A program made the translations under genes and the position numbers. Under the pieces are notes generated by a model. It did no database searches and was not told the origin of the DNA. It saw only the letters and a program-made list of their open reading frames with translations. Below are positions 7,423 to 15,816 of a stretch of 45,406 nucleotides of DNA, piece after piece (within the stretch, counting starts at the first letter, position 1; every line of letters begins with the position of its first letter). The stretch covers positions 1 to 45,406 of the forward strand of contig JAFWQC010000105.1 of NCBI GenBank assembly GCA_017509245.1, read 5' to 3'. Source of the stretch: Clostridiales bacterium (GTDB lineage: Bacteria > Bacillota > Clostridia > Saccharofermentanales > Saccharofermentanaceae).

Positions 7423-8625
7423 ATGGCTAATGTCCTTTTGGCGAGAATGGGTGAGATAACCCTCAAAGGCCTTAACAGAGGTTCATTTGAGATCCAGCTA
7501 AAGAGCAATCTGAAGTACAGGCTCAAGCGTTTTGGCAATCTGAAGATCTATCAGAGTCAGAGCAGGATCTGGATCGAACCCAAGGAAGAGGAAAATCCGA
7601 ATTTTCAGAGCCTTGCGCAGGCTGAGGACATCATGAAGGCTGTATGCCAGGTTTTCGGAATCGTATCAGTAAGCCTTGCAAGAAAGTTTGAAGGTGACTT
7701 CGAATCAATTAAGGAGAATGCCGTTGAGTTCGTAAGAGAGCTTCTTGAGCGCAATCCTGACTATAAGACCTTCAAGGTCGAGAGCAAGCGCGGAAATAAG
7801 ACTTTCCCGATGACATCGCCTGTTATCTGTGATGAACTGGGCGGTCATTTGCTGGACACTTTCCCGGAATTAACGGTCAAAGTAAAGAATCCTGACTTTA
7901 TCGTCAATGTTGAGATCCGTGAATCCAACTATGTCTATGTTGGCAAGATGATGGCCCACAGAGGACTTCCTGTCGGCACATGCGCAAGAGGCATGCTCCT
8001 TTTGTCAGGCGGTATCGACAGCCCTGTAGCCGGCTTCATGATGGCTTCCCGCGGAATGCCCTTAGATGCCGTATATTTCCATTCACATCCTTACACGAGC
8101 GACATGGCCAAGCAGAAGGTTATAGACCTTGCAAAGATCGTATCGGGTTATTCCGGCCGCATGACGCTTCACGTTGTTAACTTTACTCAGATCCAGCTCG
8201 ATCTTTACAAGCATTCACCGCAGGACATGCTTACAGTAACCATGCGCCGTGTAATGCTTCAGATAGCAGAGCGCCTTGCTCAGAAGTACGACTGCAAGTG
8301 TCTTATTACAGGAGAAAGCCTTGGTCAGGTTGCATCACAGACCATGGAAGCTATCGCAGCGACCAATGAAGTCGTAAAGATGCCTATATTAAGACCGCTT
8401 ATCGGTCTGGATAAGCAGGCTACATGTGACATTTCCAGGGATATAGGAGCTTTTGAGACATCTATACTGCCTTATGAGGATTGCTGCACTGTATTTGTTG
8501 CAAAACATCCAAAGACACACCCTCATCCTGAGGATATAATCGAAGCAGAAAAAGACCTCGATATCGAATCACTGGTAGAAGCAGGAGTTTTGGGCACTGA
8601 AGACATAGTTATCGATCCGTTCTGA
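7423..8625 (+). CDS. thiI: tRNA 4-thiouridine synthetase ThiI
   Basis: Adenylates U8 of tRNA and transfers sulfur to make 4-thiouridine. The N-terminal ferredoxin-like and THUMP regions (MGEITLKGLNRGSFE onward, to about residue 165) are followed by a PP-loop pyrophosphatase domain with SGGIDS at 195-200. GESLGQVASQT further on is a conserved ThiI segment. The 400-aa length means the C-terminal rhodanese domain of the E. coli enzyme is missing, which is normal in Firmicutes and implies direct sulfur delivery from the desulfurase encoded just upstream. Start ATG 7423 has a GAGGAAG SD. Same operon as the desulfurase and probably the AIR-synthase-like gene. Confidence 0.96.
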   Translation: MANVLLARMGEITLKGLNRGSFEIQLKSNLKYRLKRFGNLKIYQSQSRIWIEPKEEENPNFQSLAQAEDIMKAVCQVFGIVSVSLARKFEGDFESIKENAVEFVRELLERNPDYKTFKVESKRGNKTFPMTSPVICDELGGHLLDTFPELTVKVKNPDFIVNVEIRESNYVYVGKMMAHRGLPVGTCARGMLLLSGGIDSPVAGFMMASRGMPLDAVYFHSHPYTSDMAKQKVIDLAKIVSGYSGRMTLHVVNFTQIQLDLYKHSPQDMLTVTMRRVMLQIAERLAQKYDCKCLITGESLGQVASQTMEAIAATNEVVKMPILRPLIGLDKQATCDISRDIGAFETSILPYEDCCTVFVAKHPKTHPHPEDIIEAEKDLDIESLVEAGVLGTEDIVIDPF

Positions 8626-8652
8626 TTTATCTGACGGGGATAGGAGCAAGAT

Positions 8653-9681
8653 TTGAGGATAGGAAAGCTTACTGACGAGCAGCTGGAATCCCTGGTTCTT
8701 TCCAGACTTCCAAAGCTGTCAAGTAAAACCCTCTCGGGTGCCGGAATAGGCGCCGACTGTGCATGGCTTAAGACAGGCGATAATCTTCTTGTAACATCTT
8801 CTGATCCCATCACTGCGGGCGGAAGCGAGTCAGGAACACTTGCGATCCATGTATCCTGTAATGACATTGCTGCATGCGGTGTTAAGCCTACCGGCATTCT
8901 GATCGTAATTATAGCGCCGCCGAGCGCCACGGAGGAAGAGATCGTCTCTATCGTCGATCAGGCGAGCCGTGAAGCAGGCAAACTTGGCGTGGATATCGTC
9001 GGCGGTCATACAGAAGTGTCAGACTGCGTCAACAGATTTGTCGTAATCTCCACTGCTTTCGGCGTTGTTGAGAAGGGCAGCCCCGTCCCGTTGGGACATG
9101 CAAAGCCCGGCGATAAACTGATCATCACAAAGACTGCTGCCATAGAGGGAAGCTTTATTGCTGCCAATGAGCACAGTGACAAGCTTGAAGGAAAAGTGCC
9201 CGCTGAATATATCTCCGAAGCAAAGACTTACGGAGAACTCATTTCTGTAGTCAGGGAAGGCACCATCCTTGGTCCTTTGGCATCTTCGGTAAATTCCTTG
9301 TCTTATGAGGGTTTCCCCAGATCCTGTGTTAACCTCATGCATGACGTGACTGAAGGCGGAGTTGAGGGAGCGGCTTTTGAGATGGCTGATTTCTCCAAGA
9401 CCGGAGTTACTCTTGATCAGCGCCTTGTGCCGTTTACGGATTGCTCCAGAGCAATCTGCAGTGCATTGGGACTTAATCCATACAGGCTCATCTCTTCAGG
9501 TGCCCTCATGATAGCTTCGTCTGAGCCTGACAGGGTCATCGAAGCACTTTCAAAAGTAGGCATAAAGGCTACTGTTATCGGTGAATTCACCGATCCTTCC
9601 GAGGGCGCGAAAATTATCTGCCCTGACGGAACCGTCTGCCCGATGCCCGCACCGTCGGCTGACGAGATTTATAAGATATAA
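8653..9681 (+). CDS. AIR synthase-related protein (PurM/HypE-like ATP-binding fold)
   Basis: Belongs to the superfamily of PurM, HypE, SelD and ThiL, which bind ATP at a dimer interface. Visible traits are GAGIGADCAWL near residue 30, a DPITAGG-like segment, SCNDIAACGVKPTG, DIVGGHTEVS and the MHDVTEGGVEGA motif. It is closest to HypE but lacks the C-terminal PRIC motif whose cysteine HypE uses, so it is unlikely to mature [NiFe]-hydrogenase, and no hyp genes are near. Start is TTG at 8653 with AGGAG six bases upstream. Located 27 bp after thiI, it may take part in the same sulfur or cofactor chemistry, but substrate and reaction are unknown. Confidence 0.8.
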   Translation: MRIGKLTDEQLESLVLSRLPKLSSKTLSGAGIGADCAWLKTGDNLLVTSSDPITAGGSESGTLAIHVSCNDIAACGVKPTGILIVIIAPPSATEEEIVSIVDQASREAGKLGVDIVGGHTEVSDCVNRFVVISTAFGVVEKGSPVPLGHAKPGDKLIITKTAAIEGSFIAANEHSDKLEGKVPAEYISEAKTYGELISVVREGTILGPLASSVNSLSYEGFPRSCVNLMHDVTEGGVEGAAFEMADFSKTGVTLDQRLVPFTDCSRAICSALGLNPYRLISSGALMIASSEPDRVIEALSKVGIKATVIGEFTDPSEGAKIICPDGTVCPMPAPSADEIYKI

Positions 9682-9703
9682 ATCAACTTTTCCTGAACGA
9701 TTT

Positions 9704-9732
9704 TTCGCTTGATTGAACAGGGTCCTTATAAT
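9704..9732 (+). promoter_or_regulatory. Probable glyA promoter
   Basis: A perfect TATAAT at 9727-9732 lies 42 bp before the ATG. The -35 is weak (TTCGCT at 9704-9709, 17 bp spacer), so only the -10 is convincing. Confidence 0.4.
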
Positions 9733-9774
9733 AAAATAGAGCGCGTGAATTATTATCCAGGAGGATTTATATAT

Positions 9775-11016
9775 ATGTACGACCACATTAAGGCTGAGGA
9801 TTCTGAAGTCTATTCCGCAATAATGCAGGAGATCGGACGTCAGAGAAGCAAGATCGAGCTTATCGCATCCGAGAACATGGTTTCTGAGGCAGTACTCGAA
9901 GCTGCAGGTTCTCCTTTGACAAACAAGTATGCAGAGGGTTACCCGGGAAAGCGTTATTACGGCGGATGTGAATATGTGGATATCGTTGAGCAGCTCGCTA
10001 TCGACAGAGCAAAGCAGCTCTTCGGCGCTGAGCACGTTAACGTACAGCCCCACTCCGGTGCACAGGCTAACACAGCGGTTTACTTTGCTATCCTCGAACC
10101 CGGTGATACGATCCTCGGCTTGGACCTTTCACACGGTGGTCACTTAACTCATGGTATGAAGATCAACGTTTCCGGCAGAACTTATCATTCCGAGTTCTAC
10201 CAGGTAGACGAGAAGACACAGATGCTTGATTATGATGCAATCAGAGCAAAGGCTCTCGAGTGCAAGCCTAAGGTTATCGTAGCAGGCGCTTCTGCTTATC
10301 CGAGGATCATTGATTTCAAGAAGTTCAGAGAGATCGCTGACGAAGTCGGCGCTTACCTCTTCGTAGATATGGCACATATTGCAGGACTCGTTGCTGCAGG
10401 ACTTCACCCGAATCCGGTTCCGTATGCTGATTTCGTTACAACAACTACTCACAAGACATTGAGAGGACCCCGTGGCGGTATCATCATGTGCAAAGAGGAA
10501 TATGCGAAGAAGATCAATTCCGCAGTATTCCCCGGACAGCAGGGCGGTCCCCTCATGCACATCATCGCTGCAAAGGCTGTTGCTTTCAAGGAAGCACTCT
10601 CTCCTGAGTTCAGAGCTTATGCTGAGCAGATCGTTAAGAATGCAAAGGCTATGAGCGAAGCGCTCCTCGCAAGGGGCGTTAACCTCGTTTCCGGCGGTAC
10701 AGACAACCACCTCATGCTGATCGACTTGAGAGGCACAGGTGTTACAGGTGCTATGCTCCAGGAGCGTTTGGATGATGTAAACATCACAGCAAACAAGAAT
10801 ACTATTCCTTTCGATCCCGAGAAGCCGACAGTCACATCCGGTGTACGTGTCGGTACTCCTGCTGCTACAGCAAGAGGCTTCAAGGAAGAGGACTTCGTTG
10901 AAGTTGCAAACATCATTGCAGACTGCATTTTCGATTACGACAATAAGAAGGAAGAATCTATCAAGAGAGTTAAGGCTCTTACTGATAAGTATCCCGTATA
11001 TCCGGACATCGTATAA
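9775..11016 (+). CDS. glyA: Serine hydroxymethyltransferase
   Basis: Interconverts serine and glycine with transfer of a one-carbon unit to tetrahydrofolate; cytoplasmic PLP enzyme. Family hallmarks are [34 protein letters not shown], the [14 protein letters not shown] motif with PLP Lys227, and [11 protein letters not shown]. The 413-aa length is normal. Start ATG 9775 has an AGGAGG SD; the frame extends back to 9709 but the extra residues look non-coding. One-carbon units made here would supply the thymidylate synthase encoded at 40.2 kb. No glycine riboswitch can be seen in the short leader. Confidence 0.98.
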   Translation: MYDHIKAEDSEVYSAIMQEIGRQRSKIELIASENMVSEAVLEAAGSPLTNKYAEGYPGKRYYGGCEYVDIVEQLAIDRAKQLFGAEHVNVQPHSGAQANTAVYFAILEPGDTILGLDLSHGGHLTHGMKINVSGRTYHSEFYQVDEKTQMLDYDAIRAKALECKPKVIVAGASAYPRIIDFKKFREIADEVGAYLFVDMAHIAGLVAAGLHPNPVPYADFVTTTTHKTLRGPRGGIIMCKEEYAKKINSAVFPGQQGGPLMHIIAAKAVAFKEALSPEFRAYAEQIVKNAKAMSEALLARGVNLVSGGTDNHLMLIDLRGTGVTGAMLQERLDDVNITANKNTIPFDPEKPTVTSGVRVGTPAATARGFKEEDFVEVANIIADCIFDYDNKKEESIKRVKALTDKYPVYPDIV

Positions 11017-11048
11017 TTTCCAAGCGTAAAGCTTGTTGCTCTTGACTT

Positions 11049-12350
11049 ATGGATAACAGTAAACCGTTAGCATACAGAATGTCTCCGCAGACGTTGGATG
11101 ACTATGCGGGTCAGGAGCATATCATAGGCAAGGGCAAAATGCTCAGACGAATGATCGAGGCAGACAGACTGTCTTCGATCATTTTGTTTGGTCCTCCGGG
11201 AGTCGGAAAGACTGCGCTGGCGCGCGTTATCGCCAATACGACAAGTTCAAGGTTTGAAAAGTTAAATGCAGTAACAGCAGGCGTTTCGGACATCAAGAAG
11301 ATCGTCTCGGACGCTTCCAATCCGTTGCTTTCTGAAGGGCGTAAAACGGTCCTTTTCATAGACGAGATCCACAGGTTTAATAAGCTTCAGCAGGACGCAC
11401 TCCTGCCGTTCGTTGAAGACGGTACGGTCATCCTTATCGGAGCTACTACCGAGAACCCGTTCTTTGAAGTTAACAAGGCTCTGGTATCAAGATCCACTGT
11501 TTGCCAGTTAAAGCCTCTTGAAGCAAAAGACATCGTCAAGATCCTGAAGAATGCAATAAGCGATAAGGACAGGGGCTTCGGGTCAATGGATGTTAAGGTT
11601 TCTGATGAGACACTTCTTAAGATCGCCGAGACTTCCAACGGTGATGCCAGGACGGCATTAAACAGCATTGAACTTGCAGTTATTACCACTCCGCCTTCAT
11701 CCGACGGTTCTGTTGTTATAACCGATGAGGTGATGAAGGAGTGTATACAGACCAAAACTGTTCTTTTCGATAAGGACGGGGAATACCATTATGACAACAT
11801 AAGCGCCATGATCAAATCCATGAGAGGCTCTGATCCCAATGCAGCTGTGCTTTATCTTGCCAGGGCTCTGGCTGCAGGCGAGGATATCGAATTCCTTGCA
11901 AGGAGGATCATGATCTGTGCTGCTGAAGATGTCGGAATGGCCAATCCCAATGCGCTTCTTGTAGCTGTTGCAGCTTATGAATGCGCAAGGGCTGTAGGAA
12001 TGCCTGAAGCCCGGATCCCTCTTGCGGAAGCCGCTATAACAGTTGCTGCATCACCTAAGTCCAATGCTGCATATCTGGCTATCGGAGATGCTTTAAGAGA
12101 CGTTCAGAATACAGATACGGGTGTGGTTCCGATGCATCTTAGAAATGCTCCTGCAAAGGGTATGGAAGAGCTCGGCTACAGCGTTGGCTACAAGTATCCT
12201 CACGACTTCCCGGGCCATATAACAAAGCAGCAGTACATGACTGATAAAACTCTTGATAAGAAGTATTATGTCCCGACAGATATCGGTTATGAGCGTAAAG
12301 TCGCCGAATATCTCGACTACGTTAAAAAGATGACGGGGCAGGAGGAATAA
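11049..12350 (+). CDS. rarA: Replication-associated recombination protein A (RarA/MgsA AAA+ ATPase)
   Basis: A clamp-loader-like AAA+ ATPase that acts at stalled replication forks. The sequence shows MSPQTLDDYAGQEHI near the N-terminus, Walker A GPPGVGKT (48-55), Walker B LFIDEIHRFN, the sensor-1 segment GATTENP, and the C-terminal tetramerisation region with CAAEDVGMANP and KYPHDFPGH. The 433-aa length is typical. The SD before ATG 11049 is weak. It lies 32 bp after glyA with no terminator between and is followed after one base by a lipoprotein gene, so it may be co-transcribed with both. Confidence 0.96.
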   Translation: MDNSKPLAYRMSPQTLDDYAGQEHIIGKGKMLRRMIEADRLSSIILFGPPGVGKTALARVIANTTSSRFEKLNAVTAGVSDIKKIVSDASNPLLSEGRKTVLFIDEIHRFNKLQQDALLPFVEDGTVILIGATTENPFFEVNKALVSRSTVCQLKPLEAKDIVKILKNAISDKDRGFGSMDVKVSDETLLKIAETSNGDARTALNSIELAVITTPPSSDGSVVITDEVMKECIQTKTVLFDKDGEYHYDNISAMIKSMRGSDPNAAVLYLARALAAGEDIEFLARRIMICAAEDVGMANPNALLVAVAAYECARAVGMPEARIPLAEAAITVAASPKSNAAYLAIGDALRDVQNTDTGVVPMHLRNAPAKGMEELGYSVGYKYPHDFPGHITKQQYMTDKTLDKKYYVPTDIGYERKVAEYLDYVKKMTGQEE

Positions 12351-12351
12351 G

Positions 12352-12906
12352 ATGCGTAAGATTGCGGTCTCCGTTGTCCTGATATTGGTATTTGTGCTCT
12401 GTTTTGCGGGCTGTTCAGGCAAGAAAGAAGAAATTATATCCAAAGAGGAAAAAACATACGAAGATCCTGTAACACTTGAACAGGTTAATACGGATGGAAG
12501 ATATGTTGCCAGAGCATTTTTGGAATCGATCTTTTCAGATAACAAAGATCTGTTCGAGAAATGCTATCCGGCAGGATTTATCGACAGGGTGAACCAGGCT
12601 GCGGGCGGCGATATCTATGAGCAGTACAGGAGTGTCGCCAATATAGGCGGTGAGATATCAGGAACTGCTTATGTTGATTCCAGGGATGTCAAAGCCGAGA
12701 ACGGTATGGATGAAGCACCGCTAAGATCCAGGATTTGCATGACTTCAGGCTTCGAGTATTCTGAAGTCGGTCTTATTCAGATACAAAAGATCAGGGGATT
12801 TTTTGCAAATGACCTTGAGAGCATTGAATCCGACTTCTATATCGTTGTTTATGAAGCGGACGGCAACTGGTATATGCTCGAAACATATAAAGGCGCGGAG
12901 TTCTGA
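12352..12906 (+). CDS. Small lipoprotein, unknown function
   Basis: A lipoprotein signal peptide is evident: MRKIAVSVV, a hydrophobic stretch, then CFAGC with the lipid-modified cysteine near residue 21. The mature part is about 160 residues, charged, with alternating strands and helices of the kind found in small NTF2-like/DUF4878-type lipoproteins (ARAFLESIFSDNKDLFEKCYP). It ends with a strand-rich YIVVYEADGNWYMLETYKG. The start codon lies one base after the rarA stop, with the SD GGAGGA inside rarA, so it is translationally coupled. The next gene, dtd, begins 3 bp after its stop. Function is unknown. Confidence 0.8.
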   Translation: MRKIAVSVVLILVFVLCFAGCSGKKEEIISKEEKTYEDPVTLEQVNTDGRYVARAFLESIFSDNKDLFEKCYPAGFIDRVNQAAGGDIYEQYRSVANIGGEISGTAYVDSRDVKAENGMDEAPLRSRICMTSGFEYSEVGLIQIQKIRGFFANDLESIESDFYIVVYEADGNWYMLETYKGAEF

Positions 12907-12909
12907 TTA

Positions 12910-13356
12910 ATGAGATTTTGCATTCAGGTGGTTAAAGAGGCTTCTGTTGATATCGACGGCAAGAGGATCTCCTCTATAGGTCCCGGCATGCTCGTTCTTG
13001 CCGGTGTGGGAAAAGAAGATGATGAAGCCGTTGCGGATAAGATGATCGCAAAACTCCTTAAGCTCCGTATATTCTCTGATTCTGACGGAAAGACCAATCT
13101 CAGCATAAATGACACGGAAGGTGAGATCCTTCTCGTATCACAGTTCACGCTCTATGCTGACTGCAAGCACGGCAACAGACCATCATTTACTGACAGCATG
13201 GGACCTCAAAGGGCAGAGGAACTTTATAACTATATCGCTGATTCAATTAGACCACAGGTTAAAAAGCTTGAGCTCGGTGTGTTCGGAGCCGACATGCAGG
13301 TCAGCCTGATCAATGACGGTCCTTTCACCGTTATCCTCGATTCTGCGGCCATTTAA
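12910..13356 (+). CDS. dtd: D-aminoacyl-tRNA deacylase
   Basis: Removes D-amino acids, and glycine from mischarged tRNA-Ala, from aminoacyl-tRNA. The 148-aa length fits. Diagnostic parts are LLVSQFTLYADCKHGNRPSF (the SQFTL motif) and a C-terminal DGPFTVILDS that carries the cross-subunit Gly-Pro pair; the canonical motif is NGPVT, so this is a slightly divergent version. The N-terminus reads RFCIQVVKEASVDIDG in place of the usual MRAVVQRV. It probably shares a transcript with rarA and the lipoprotein, and lies 127 bp before clpX. Confidence 0.93.
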   Translation: MRFCIQVVKEASVDIDGKRISSIGPGMLVLAGVGKEDDEAVADKMIAKLLKLRIFSDSDGKTNLSINDTEGEILLVSQFTLYADCKHGNRPSFTDSMGPQRAEELYNYIADSIRPQVKKLELGVFGADMQVSLINDGPFTVILDSAAI

Positions 13357-13418
13357 TCTCCAAAACTTTGTTTTGAACCCAAATTATCACCGTTTTGAAA
13401 TAATTATATATATATTAT

Positions 13419-13446
13419 TTGTTAAAATGGCTGGTAGTGATACAAT
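13419..13446 (+). promoter_or_regulatory. Promoter of clpX
   Basis: TTGTTA at 13419-13424, 16 bp spacer, TACAAT at 13441-13446, with an extended -10 TG at 13438-13439. It lies within an AT-rich gap and is followed by an AGGAGAG SD at 13471. Confidence 0.6.
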
Positions 13447-13482
13447 ATCATGACTAAAAATATATTTTTTAGGAGAGTGTGA

Positions 13483-14811
13483 ATGGCTAATTCTAAGAAC
13501 GGTGGTTACGGCGGCGGTGATTCAAGAGAAGTCTTGAGTTGTTCTTTTTGCGGTAAATCCGAATATGAGGTACCAAGACTCTTCTCAGGCGTAAACTGCT
13601 ATATCTGCATCGATTGCATCAGAACGGCTTACGGCATCGTAGCTGAAGAAGAGAAGGCCAGCAAGAAGCGCAAGATGCGCAATATCAAGCCCAAGAAGCT
13701 TATCACTCCTCGCGAGATCAAGGATAAGCTTGACGATTACATTATCGGTCAGGACGAAGCTAAGATCGCTCTTTCGGTTGCTGTCTATAACCATTACAAG
13801 TGTGTATATGCCGATCTTCCCACAGACGATACGGAGATGGCTGAGAGCAATATCCTTTTGCTCGGCCCCACAGGTTCAGGCAAGACACTTCTTGCCCAGA
13901 CACTTGCAAGGATCCTTAATGTTCCTTTTGCAGTTGCTGATGCTACGAGCCTTACACAGGCAGGTTACGTCGGTGAAGACGTTGAGAACATCCTCTTAAA
14001 GCTCATCATTGCAGCTGATTATGATATCGAGAGAGCTCAGACGGGAATCATCTATATCGATGAGATCGACAAGATCTCCAAGAAGTCCGAGAATGTTTCC
14101 ATCACCCGTGACGTAAGCGGTGAGGGCGTTCAGCAGGCCCTGCTCAAGATCCTTGAGAGCACTGTTGCTAATGTTCCTCCGAAGGGCGGACGAAAGCATC
14201 CTAACGAAGAGTGCATCAAGATCGATACGACAAATATCCTTTTCATCTGCGGCGGCGCCTTTGACGGCCTTGATGAGATCATCGCACAGAGAGTCGAGCA
14301 GAAGCAGTATGGCTTCGGTGCAGATATCCAGTCCAAGAAGGACCGCAACAGCGGATTCTATTTCCACGATGTCAAGCCTGACGATCTCATGAAGTTCGGC
14401 CTGATCCCTGAGTTTATCGGACGTCTTCCTGTAACTGTCGCTCTGGATAAGCTTGACAAGGCTGCTCTTGTCAGAGTCCTTACAGAACCTAAGAATGCGA
14501 TCATCAAGCAGTATCAGAAGATGCTCAAGCTTGACGATGTCGAACTCATTTTCGAGGAGGATGCCGTTGATGCTATCGCTGATATGGCCATCGAGCAGAA
14601 TATCGGTGCAAGAGGATTGAGATCCATAATCGAGGCAGCAATGAGAGACGTTATGTTTAATATTCCTTCCGAGAAGGATGTTAAGCAGTGCATCATAAAG
14701 AAGGAGACGATCACTGAACGCAAGCCTCCGATCCTTATCTACAAGAACGGATCACAGGAGAAGAATATCAGCGAGGCGGCTTCTTCAGGAAAAGCATTGG
14801 GCGTAAGTTGA
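13483..14811 (+). CDS. clpX: ATP-dependent Clp protease ATP-binding subunit ClpX
   Basis: AAA+ unfoldase that feeds substrates to the ClpP peptidase. It has an N-terminal C4 zinc-binding domain (CSFCGKSE near residues 20-26 and CYICIDC near 40-46), Walker A GPTGSGKT (128-135), Walker [10 protein letters not shown], the pore loop GYVGED, and the sensor-2 region [10 protein letters not shown]. The 442-aa length is slightly long because of an N-terminal Gly-rich tail and a C-terminal extension. ATG 13483 has the SD AGGAGAG. clpP is not next to it in this window, so the pair is split here. Confidence 0.98.
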   Translation: MANSKNGGYGGGDSREVLSCSFCGKSEYEVPRLFSGVNCYICIDCIRTAYGIVAEEEKASKKRKMRNIKPKKLITPREIKDKLDDYIIGQDEAKIALSVAVYNHYKCVYADLPTDDTEMAESNILLLGPTGSGKTLLAQTLARILNVPFAVADATSLTQAGYVGEDVENILLKLIIAADYDIERAQTGIIYIDEIDKISKKSENVSITRDVSGEGVQQALLKILESTVANVPPKGGRKHPNEECIKIDTTNILFICGGAFDGLDEIIAQRVEQKQYGFGADIQSKKDRNSGFYFHDVKPDDLMKFGLIPEFIGRLPVTVALDKLDKAALVRVLTEPKNAIIKQYQKMLKLDDVELIFEEDAVDAIADMAIEQNIGARGLRSIIEAAMRDVMFNIPSEKDVKQCIIKKETITERKPPILIYKNGSQEKNISEAASSGKALGVS

Positions 14812-14838
14812 TCTAAATAATTAAAGGAGGGTAATAGA

Positions 14839-15795
14839 ATGGCAGAATCTTATAATCTTTGTCTGGACATCGGCGGAACAAAAGTCCTTGGCGTGGTCTT
14901 TAATTCCAAGAAAGAGATCGTTTACAGACTTAAGAAGAAGACTAAGGCCGGCGGTGATTCTTCCGACAATGTCGAGGAAGTCATCATCAACGTGGTAAGA
15001 GAACTTATCAACACATCCGGCATCAAGAAGAGTGATATTCATGCCATTTCCGCAGGTGCTCCGGGTGTTATCAATCAGGAGACAGGCGTGGTACTCTTCT
15101 CGCCAAACCTTCCGTGGAAGAATTACAACATCAGAAAGCCTATCGAAGCCGAATTCGGCTGCCCTTTCTATATCGGCAACGATGTTAATGTCGGCGTATT
15201 AGGCGAATACAAGTTCGGCGCTGCAAAGGGCTACAAGAATGTTGTCGGTCTCTTTGTCGGAACAGGTATGGGCGGCGGACTTATCCTTAATGGTGAACTT
15301 TATACCGGCAATAAGTTCAAGGCTGCTGAGTACGGACACATGATCCTCGATCCTGAGGGACCTTTGTGCAACTGCGGCCAGAGAGGCTGCCTTGAAGCAT
15401 TTTCGAGCAAGCAGGGCATGTCTTCATATATCAGACAGCAGGTCTCCAGAGGCAGAAAGACATCCATGGCAGAGACTGTTACAGACGGTGTCTTCAAGTC
15501 CAAGGCGCTTAAGAATGCGCTTGCAGAAGGCGACCAGGTGGCAAGAGAAGCCGTGAACCGCGCTTGTCACTATCTTGCGATCGCTTCAGGCAATCTGGTT
15601 AACACATTCAGTCCTGATGTTGTCGTTTATGGCGGAGGCGTCATCGAAGCGGTGGGTGACATCTTCATTGAGAAGATCCTGGCAGAGGTAGACAGATATT
15701 GCATGCCATCGATCAGGTCAACAGTTGATTTTAAGAAAGCGGCTTTGGGGGATGATTCTATTCTCTATGGTGCGCTCTCAATGATAAAGAAGTAA
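14839..15795 (+). CDS. glcK: ROK-family glucokinase
   Basis: Phosphorylates glucose (or a related sugar) with ATP in the cytoplasm. The ATP-binding start LDIGGTKVLG is followed by the segment VFLFSPNLPWKNYN-like substrate loop, the catalytic IGNDVNVG with its Asp, GTGMGGG, and the ROK zinc-binding signature YGHMILDPEGPLCNCGQRGC. The 318-aa length is typical for GlcK. No helix-turn-helix precedes the kinase domain, so it is an enzyme and not a ROK repressor. SD AAAGGAGGG precedes ATG 14839. It sits between clpX and valS. Glucose specificity is inferred from subfamily resemblance. Confidence 0.9.
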   Translation: MAESYNLCLDIGGTKVLGVVFNSKKEIVYRLKKKTKAGGDSSDNVEEVIINVVRELINTSGIKKSDIHAISAGAPGVINQETGVVLFSPNLPWKNYNIRKPIEAEFGCPFYIGNDVNVGVLGEYKFGAAKGYKNVVGLFVGTGMGGGLILNGELYTGNKFKAAEYGHMILDPEGPLCNCGQRGCLEAFSSKQGMSSYIRQQVSRGRKTSMAETVTDGVFKSKALKNALAEGDQVAREAVNRACHYLAIASGNLVNTFSPDVVVYGGGVIEAVGDIFIEKILAEVDRYCMPSIRSTVDFKKAALGDDSILYGALSMIKK

Positions 15796-15816
15796 GAGAG
15801 GGTTTTATTACAATTT